This document shows positions 13,538 to 18,221 of a DNA stretch of 18,221 bases, one piece after another (the stretch's first letter is position 1; each line of letters starts with the position of its first letter). Made by a program: the position numbers and the translations under genes. Under the pieces are notes generated by a model that saw nothing but the letters and a program-made list of their open reading frames with translations, ran no database searches and was not told the origin of the DNA. This DNA is from an uncultured Rhodoplanes sp. (GTDB lineage: Bacteria > Pseudomonadota > Alphaproteobacteria > Rhizobiales > Xanthobacteraceae): positions 1-18,221 of the forward strand of contig CAKZHN010000178.1 in assembly GCA_936924235.1 (NCBI GenBank), in the 5' to 3' direction.

Positions 13538-14752
13538 ATGATCACCAAGCGTCACGTGTTCTTGCTCGCATTCAGTGCCGCCGCCGTTGCTGGCTTCGCA
13601 AGTCAAGGCGCCGCGCAGAGCACGATCAAGATCGGCGAGCTCAACAGCTACAAGACCCAGTCGGCGTTCCTCGACCCCTACAAGAAGGGCATGGAGCTCG
13701 CCCTGGAAGAGGTCAACAGCAAGGGCGGCGTGCTCGGCAAGAAGCTTGAGCTGATCACCCGCGACGACGGCACCAATCCGGGCGAAGCGGTGCGCGTTGC
13801 CGAGGAGCTGATCACTCGCGAGGGCGTGTCGATGATCGCCGGGACGTTCCTGTCCCACATCGGCCTCGCGGTCACGAACTTCGCCGGCCAGAAGAAGGTG
13901 TTCTTCCTCGCCGCCGAGCCGCTCACCGACAAGATCACCTGGCAGAACGGCAACAAGTACACGTATCGTTTGCGCGCCACGACCTACATGCAGACCGCGA
14001 TGCTGCTGCCGGCAGCGCTTGCAGCCAAGAAGAAGCGCTGGGCGCTGGTCTACCCGGACTTCGAATACGGCCAGTCGGCGGTCGAGAATTTCAAAGCGCT
14101 GATGAAGAAATCGCAGCCCGACGTTGAGTTCGTCACCGAGCAGGCGACGCCGCTCGGCAAGGTCGATGCCGGCGCCGTGGCGCAGGCGGTCGACGACGCC
14201 AAGCCCGACGCGATCTTCAACGTGCTGTTCGGCGCTGACCTCGCCAAGTTTGTACGCGAGGGCAACACCCGCGGGGTGTTCAAGAACCGCACGGTGGTGA
14301 GCCTGCTCTCCGGCGAGCCGGAATATCTCGATCCGCTGAAGGACGAAGCGCCCGTCGGCTGGACCGTCACCGGCTATCCCTGGGACAAGATCAAGACACC
14401 CGAGCACACGGCCTTTGTCACGGCCTATCAGAAGAAGTTCAACGACTATCCGCGGCTCGGCTCGATCGTGGGCTATGTGACGATCAAGTCGATCGCGGCC
14501 GGTATCACCAAGGCCGGCTCGACCGACACCGAGAAGATGGTCGCGGCCTTCGCCGGGCTCAAGGTCGACAGCCCGTTCGGGCCGTTCGAGTATCGCGCCA
14601 GCGATCATCAGGCCACCATGGGCGCCTATGTCGGCAAGATCGCGCTGGAAAATGGCAAGGGCACCATGAGCGACTTCAAGTATGTCGACGGCGCGTCGGT
14701 GCTGCCGCCCGACGCCGAGGTGAAGAAACTCCGGCCCGCGGAGGCGAACTGA
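13538..14752 (+). CDS. Branched-chain-amino-acid-type ABC substrate-binding protein (LivJ/LivK-like, Peripla_BP_6)
   Basis: This 404-residue periplasmic receptor serves the HAAT-type importer encoded directly after it. A Sec signal peptide is clear: MITKRHVFLLAFSAAAVAGF with cleavage near GAAQ-S (24-28). The mature part has the family order: IKIGELNSYKT near its start, YKKGMELALEEVNSKGGVLG, LELITRDDGTNPGEAVRVAEEL, IAGTFLSHIGLAVTNFAGQKKV, a central WALVYPDFEYGQSAVENF and a late FGPFEYRASDHQATMGAYVG. AGGAG at 13526-13530 with 7-base spacing supports the start. Such receptors bind many ligands besides amino acids, including aromatic acids, amides and urea. Operon context with a hydrolase and SDR-like protein points to a catabolic substrate. 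A strong stem-loop follows the stop. Confidence 0.93.
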   Translation: MITKRHVFLLAFSAAAVAGFASQGAAQSTIKIGELNSYKTQSAFLDPYKKGMELALEEVNSKGGVLGKKLELITRDDGTNPGEAVRVAEELITREGVSMIAGTFLSHIGLAVTNFAGQKKVFFLAAEPLTDKITWQNGNKYTYRLRATTYMQTAMLLPAALAAKKKRWALVYPDFEYGQSAVENFKALMKKSQPDVEFVTEQATPLGKVDAGAVAQAVDDAKPDAIFNVLFGADLAKFVREGNTRGVFKNRTVVSLLSGEPEYLDPLKDEAPVGWTVTGYPWDKIKTPEHTAFVTAYQKKFNDYPRLGSIVGYVTIKSIAAGITKAGSTDTEKMVAAFAGLKVDSPFGPFEYRASDHQATMGAYVGKIALENGKGTMSDFKYVDGASVLPPDAEVKKLRPAEAN

Positions 14753-14754
14753 TC

Positions 14755-14776
14755 CAGGCCGGCCGCGTTCGGCCTG
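14755..14776 (+). other. Short stem-loop after the binding protein stop codon
   Basis: CAGGCCG (14755-14761) pairs with CGGCCTG (14770-14776) across an 8-base loop. It begins 3 bases after the TGA and precedes the stronger hairpin at 14779. Together they would mark the 3' end of the binding protein message. Confidence 0.45.
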
Positions 14777-14778
14777 TC

Positions 14779-14809
14779 TCCTCTCCTCGCGAATAACGCG
14801 GGGAGAGGA
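14779..14809 (+). terminator. Strong stem-loop between binding protein and permease genes (attenuator-like)
   Basis: A 13-bp stem, TCCTCTCCTCGCG (14779-14791) with CGCGGGGAGAGGA (14797-14809), has a single T-G wobble and an AATAA loop. No U-run follows, so it is not a complete intrinsic terminator. In binding-protein-first ABC operons such hairpins commonly stop 3' decay or reduce read-through, giving more receptor than membrane parts. That role is inferred here. Confidence 0.6.
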
Positions 14810-14842
14810 TCGCCGGTCCGAGCTGCCAATTCCTGAGCCGCG

Positions 14843-16729
14843 ATGTCGCTCAACGCATTCCTGTTCCAGGCGGTCAACGGGCTCTCCACCGCCTCCGGGC
14901 TTTTTCTCGTCGCCGCCGGCCTGTCGCTGATCTTCGGCGTCTCGCGCATCGTCAACATCGCGCACGGGTCCCTCTACATGCTCGGGACCTACATCGCCTA
15001 CACATTCGCGACCAAGCTCGGCGGCGCCATCGGTTTCTGGGGCGGCATCGCCGCCACCGCGCTGATCGTCGGCCTCATCGGCGCCGCCATTGAGTTCGTG
15101 CTGCTGCGGCAGATCTATCGCGCGCCCGAGTTGTTCCAGCTGCTCGCGACCTTCGCGCTGGTGCTCGTCATCAACGACGCGACGCTTTATCTCTGGGGCC
15201 CCGAAGACCTGCTCGGCCCGCGCGCGCCCGGCCTGCGCGACGCGATCGAGTTCCTCGGCCGCAGATTGCCGAGTTACGACGTGTTCCTGATCATGGTCGG
15301 GCCGGTTGTGCTGCTGGCGATGTATCTTGTGCTCGCCAAGACCCGCTTTGGCCGGCTGATCCGCGCCGCCACGCAGGACCGCGAGATGGTCGGCGCGCTC
15401 GGCGTCAACCAGTCGATGCTGTTCACCGCCGTGTTTGCGCTCGGCTCGCTGCTCGCGGGTCTCGGCGGCGCGCTCCAGGTCGCGCGCGAGCCCGCGAACC
15501 TCACGATGGATTTGACGGCCATCGGCGACGCCTTCGTGGTCGTGGTGGTCGGCGGCATGGGCTCGATCCCGGGCGCCTATCTCGCCGCTGTCATCATCGC
15601 AGAGGTCAAGGCGCTGTGCATCGGGCTCGGCGTGGTCGACTTCGGCCTGTTCAAGATCAACTTCACCAAGTTCACCTTGGTCGCCGAGTTCATCGTCATG
15701 GCCGTGGTGCTGATCGCGCGGCCTTATGGTCTCCTTGGCCGCCCGCAAGGCGCGGTGCGCTCGATCGCCGAGCCCGAGGAGCCGATCCGTCCGGCGACGC
15801 CACTGGTGAAAACGCTCGGCGCCGTGGCGCTGGTGCTGCTGCTCGCTTTGCCGTTCCTCGCGCAATCCTCGCCTTATCTGCTGGTGCTCGGCATCGACGT
15901 GCTGATCGCCGTTCTGTTCGCCACGAGCCTCCACTTCATCATGGGCCCGGGCGGCATGCATTCGTTCGGCCACGCCGCCTATTTCGGGCTCGGCGCTTAT
16001 GGCGCGGCGCTGTCGTTGAAGTTTCTGGCGGCACCGATGGGGCTCGCGCTGACGATCGCACCCATCGTGGCGCTGCTTGGCGCGCTTCTGTTCGGCTGGT
16101 TCGCGGTGCGGCTCTCCGGCGTGTATCTCGCCATGCTGACGCTCGCCTTCGCGCAGATCGTCTGGGCCGCGGTGTTCCAATGGGAGCCGCTGACCGGCGG
16201 CTCGAACGGCGTGGTCGGCATCTGGCCCAAGCCGCCGTTCGACAAGAGCTCGGCCTATTTCCTGCTGGCGCTGGCGCTGACCGTTCCGGCCGTGCTGCTG
16301 CTGCGCCGCTTCCTGTTCTCGCCGTTCGGCTATGCGATGCGCGCCGGCCGCGACTCGCCGCTGCGGGCCGAGGCCATCGGCATCGACGTGAAGCGCGTGC
16401 ATTGGCTCGCGTTCGCGATTGCCGGCGCTGCCTGCGGTATCGCTGGCGGGCTGTTCGCCTTCGCCAAAGGCTCGATCTCGCCGGAAACGATTCATGTCGG
16501 CCGGTCCATCGACGGCCTCGTGATGGTGCTGCTCGGCGGTCTGCAGACGCTGACCGGACCGATCGTGGGCGCTTCGGTCTTCGCGGTGCTGCAGGACACC
16601 GTGATGCGCTCGACCGAATACTGGCGCGCGCTGCTCGGCGGCGTGATCCTGCTGCTGGTTCTCGTTTTCCCGTCCGGCATCGTCGGCGGCACCATCAACC
16701 TCGCGCGACGCTGGAAACCGGCGTCATGA
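14843..16729 (+). CDS. livHM: Fused LivH-LivM permease of a branched-chain-amino-acid-type ABC importer
   Basis: This 628-residue inner-membrane protein joins two permeases that are usually separate. The first part (about 1-295) is LivH-like: IFGVSRIVNIAHG at 30-42 and the conserved VVVVVGGMGSIPGAYLAAVI at about 231-250, ending with ARPYGLLGR. A polar linker (about 299-318, rich in E, P and R) follows. The second part (about 320-628) is LivM-like: FIMGPGGMHSFGHAAYFGLG at about 364-383, LRAEAIGIDV near 507 and VLLGGLQTLTGPIVGA near 561. The frame is continuous with no sign of a frameshift, so the fusion looks genuine. The ATG at 14843 has only a weak upstream GAG. The stop overlaps the ATG of the next gene. 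The fusion provides both channel halves in one chain. Confidence 0.92.
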   Translation: MSLNAFLFQAVNGLSTASGLFLVAAGLSLIFGVSRIVNIAHGSLYMLGTYIAYTFATKLGGAIGFWGGIAATALIVGLIGAAIEFVLLRQIYRAPELFQLLATFALVLVINDATLYLWGPEDLLGPRAPGLRDAIEFLGRRLPSYDVFLIMVGPVVLLAMYLVLAKTRFGRLIRAATQDREMVGALGVNQSMLFTAVFALGSLLAGLGGALQVAREPANLTMDLTAIGDAFVVVVVGGMGSIPGAYLAAVIIAEVKALCIGLGVVDFGLFKINFTKFTLVAEFIVMAVVLIARPYGLLGRPQGAVRSIAEPEEPIRPATPLVKTLGAVALVLLLALPFLAQSSPYLLVLGIDVLIAVLFATSLHFIMGPGGMHSFGHAAYFGLGAYGAALSLKFLAAPMGLALTIAPIVALLGALLFGWFAVRLSGVYLAMLTLAFAQIVWAAVFQWEPLTGGSNGVVGIWPKPPFDKSSAYFLLALALTVPAVLLLRRFLFSPFGYAMRAGRDSPLRAEAIGIDVKRVHWLAFAIAGAACGIAGGLFAFAKGSISPETIHVGRSIDGLVMVLLGGLQTLTGPIVGASVFAVLQDTVMRSTEYWRALLGGVILLLVLVFPSGIVGGTINLARRWKPAS

Positions 16730-17493
16730 GCGAGCTTGCGATCAGCGGCCTCTCCAAAGCGTTCGGCGGCGTTCATGCCGTCCGCGACGTCAGCTTCACG
16801 ATCCGCAAGGGCGAGTTCCTGGCGATGATCGGGCCGAACGGCGCCGGCAAGTCGACCTGCTTCAACATGATCAACGGCCAGCTTCCGCCGGACGCGGGCG
16901 AAATCAGATTCGGCGGCCGCAACATCGCGGGGCTCGCGCCGCGCGAGATCTGGAAGCTCGGCGTCGGCCGCACCTTCCAGGTCGCCGCGACCTTCGGCTC
17001 GATGACGGTCGCCGAGAACGTGCAGATGGCGCTGATCTCGCACGCCGGCGAGATCTACCGGTTCTGGAAGCCGGCTGCGCAGCGGCACAAGGACCGCGCG
17101 CTGGCGCTGCTCGATCAGGTCGGCATGAAGGACGCCGCCGACCGGCCGAGCCGCGAGCTCGCCTATGGCGACGTCAAGCGCGTCGAGCTCGCGATTGCAC
17201 TGGCGAACGATCCTCATCTCCTGCTGATGGACGAGCCGACCGCCGGCATGGCACCGCGCGAGCGCAATGAGTTGATCGCACTGGTCAAGCGCCTGGTGCT
17301 GGAGCGCGGCATCTCGGTGCTGTTCACCGAGCATTCGATGGACGTGGTGTTCGCCCACGCCGACCGCATCATCGTTCTCTCGCGCGGGCGGCTGATTGCC
17401 GACGGCGACGCCAAATCGATCCGCGACGACGAGAAAGTCCGCGAGGTGTATTTCGGCACCGGCAAGACCTTCGCGAAGGCGCATACGCCATGA
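16726..17493 (+). CDS. livG: Branched-chain-type ABC importer ATP-binding protein LivG
   Basis: This 255-residue ATPase starts at an ATG that overlaps the permease stop (ATGA, 16726-16729). Motifs are Walker A GPNGAGKST at 36-44, RTFQ with Q85, a signature reduced to LAYGDVKR at 145-152 (LivG proteins usually read L-S/A-Y-G-x-Q/K-R), Walker B LLLMDEP at 165-171 and TEH with H203. PTAGMAP after Walker B and EHSMDVVFAHADRIIVLSRG are typical LivG features. The stop again overlaps the start of the LivF gene (17490-17493). It pairs with LivF as a heterodimer on the fused permease. The name gives the family; the transported compound need not be leucine. Confidence 0.93.
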   Translation: MSELAISGLSKAFGGVHAVRDVSFTIRKGEFLAMIGPNGAGKSTCFNMINGQLPPDAGEIRFGGRNIAGLAPREIWKLGVGRTFQVAATFGSMTVAENVQMALISHAGEIYRFWKPAAQRHKDRALALLDQVGMKDAADRPSRELAYGDVKRVELAIALANDPHLLLMDEPTAGMAPRERNELIALVKRLVLERGISVLFTEHSMDVVFAHADRIIVLSRGRLIADGDAKSIRDDEKVREVYFGTGKTFAKAHTP

Positions 17494-18221
17494 ACGCGAA
17501 CAGGGGCGAAACCATCCTTTCGGTCGACAAGCTTTGCGCGTCCTACGGCGCAGCGCAGATCCTGTACGACCTGTCTCTTGAGGTTGGCCGCGGCGAAGTC
17601 GTCGCGCTGATGGGGCGCAACGGCGCCGGCAAGTCGACCACCATGAAGGCGATCATGGGCCTGATGGCGCGGAAAGGCCGCGTCAGCTTCAACGGTGCTG
17701 ATATCTCGCGCGGCAAGCCCCACGAGATCGCCCGCCTCGGCCTCGGCTTCACGCCGGAAGACCGCAGGATTTTCGCCGACCTCACCGTGATGGAAAATCT
17801 CGACGTCGGCCGCCAGCCGCCGCGCACCTTCGCGGACGGCTCGCCGGCGCCGTTGTGGAGTCCGGAGCGGCTGTTCAAACTGTTTCCCAATCTCGGCGAA
17901 ATGCCCGACCGTTCTGGCGGCCGCATGAGCGGCGGCGAGCAGCAGATGCTGACCGTGGCGCGCACCCTGATGGGCAATCCGCTGCTGGTGCTGCTCGACG
18001 AGCCATCGGAGGGCGTCGCGCCGCTGATCGTCGAGCAGATGGCCAACACCATTCTCGAACTCAAGAAGGAAGGCCTGTCGATCCTGCTGTCGGAGCAGAA
18101 CATGGTGTTCGCCGAGCTGGTCTCGGACCGCGCCTATGTTCTGGAAAAAGGCGAGATCCGCTGGCAAGGCACCATGGCGGCGCTCGCGGTTGATTCGACC
18201 GTGCAACGCAGCTATCTCACG
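17490..18221 (+). CDS. livF: Branched-chain-type ABC importer ATP-binding protein LivF (3' end outside the window)
   Basis: The frame is open from the ATG at 17490 to the last base, giving 244 residues; the family ends about here, so only a few codons and the stop are probably missing. Motifs are Walker A GRNGAGKST at 42-50, a Q-loop region read as FTPEDRRIFADLTVMENL (87-104) with Glu where Gln is usual, signature MSGGEQQ at 146-152, Walker B LVLLDEPSEG at 166-175 and SEQN at 201-204. The Glu in the Q-loop region (TPEDRR) occurs in many LivF proteins, so I do not treat it as damage. It is coupled to LivG by an ATGA overlap and is the last visible gene of the operon that starts at 11769. Confidence 0.93.
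   Translation, partial: MNANRGETILSVDKLCASYGAAQILYDLSLEVGRGEVVALMGRNGAGKSTTMKAIMGLMARKGRVSFNGADISRGKPHEIARLGLGFTPEDRRIFADLTVMENLDVGRQPPRTFADGSPAPLWSPERLFKLFPNLGEMPDRSGGRMSGGEQQMLTVARTLMGNPLLVLLDEPSEGVAPLIVEQMANTILELKKEGLSILLSEQNMVFAELVSDRAYVLEKGEIRWQGTMAALAVDSTVQRSYLT

Noticed and set aside
11571..13538. A 655-codon open frame on the minus strand
   Set aside because: It is antisense to the alpha/beta hydrolase and SDR genes, has low-complexity composition, and crosses operon boundaries without any recognisable motif.
13535..16495. A 986-codon open frame on the minus strand
   Set aside because: It lies opposite the receptor and fused permease genes, which have clear families, signal peptide and ribosome site. 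Its translation is rich in R, H, E and Q with no domain, as expected from GC-rich antisense frames.
14843..16729. Frameshift artefact joining livH and livM
   Set aside because: Both halves are in one uninterrupted frame with a plausible linker, and overlapping start/stop coupling continues downstream.
17750..17765. Damaged Q-loop in LivF (Glu for Gln)
   Set aside because: To my knowledge TPEDRR/VPEDRR variants are common in intact LivF proteins, and every other motif is present.

Overview
The window is GC-rich, densely coded DNA with short intergenic gaps and GTG/ATG starts. Its transporter content is dominated by NitT/TauT-type ABC importers, an orphan tricarboxylate-type (Bug) binding protein and a branched-chain-amino-acid-type importer with a fused LivH-LivM permease. 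This profile, together with the repeat family at 9235-9430, suggests an alphaproteobacterium of the Hyphomicrobiales (Bradyrhizobium/Rhodopseudomonas-like relatives). That is an inference from gene content and style, not a database result.

Layout. (1) 1-1673, minus strand: ATPase - permease - second permease (cut by the left edge) of a NitT/TauT importer. (2) 1784-5283, plus strand: GMC-family FAD oxidoreductase, orphan Bug periplasmic binding protein, and a racemase-fold protein of the Asp/Glu racemase / maleate isomerase / arylmalonate decarboxylase superfamily that lacks both usual active-site cysteines. (3) 5308-6294, minus strand: a Tat-type NitT/TauT substrate-binding protein, divergent from (4) 6514-9181, plus strand: ATPase, permease and a second substrate-binding protein. 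(5) 9444-10028, minus strand: MarR-family regulator, and 10099-11517, minus strand: COG0402-type amidohydrolase. (6) 11769-18221, plus strand: alpha/beta hydrolase, short-chain dehydrogenase-like protein, branched-chain-type binding protein, LivH-LivM fusion, LivG and LivF (LivF runs off the right edge just before its stop).

How the parts may work together. A shared operator-like sequence, roughly CTTGAyAyyAAGAT, occurs three times: in front of the ABC operon at 6514, in front of the marR gene, and as a perfect 18-bp palindrome in front of the amidohydrolase. In the first two it overlaps a TTGACA -35 box. The simplest reading is an autoregulated MarR repressor that controls uptake (6514-9181) and hydrolysis (10099-11517) of one small-molecule substrate. 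The alpha/beta hydrolase - SDR - Liv-type operon has its own good promoter (TTGACG-18-TATGAT) with a different inverted repeat in its spacer, so it may answer to another regulator. The substrate is not identifiable from sequence alone.

The most unusual points are the MarR site set and three enzymes with altered catalytic positions: an SDR without Ser-Tyr-Lys, a racemase-fold protein without either cysteine, and an amidohydrolase without the Glu of the HxxE motif. There are no rRNA or tRNA genes, insertion sequences, CRISPR arrays or phage genes that I can see.
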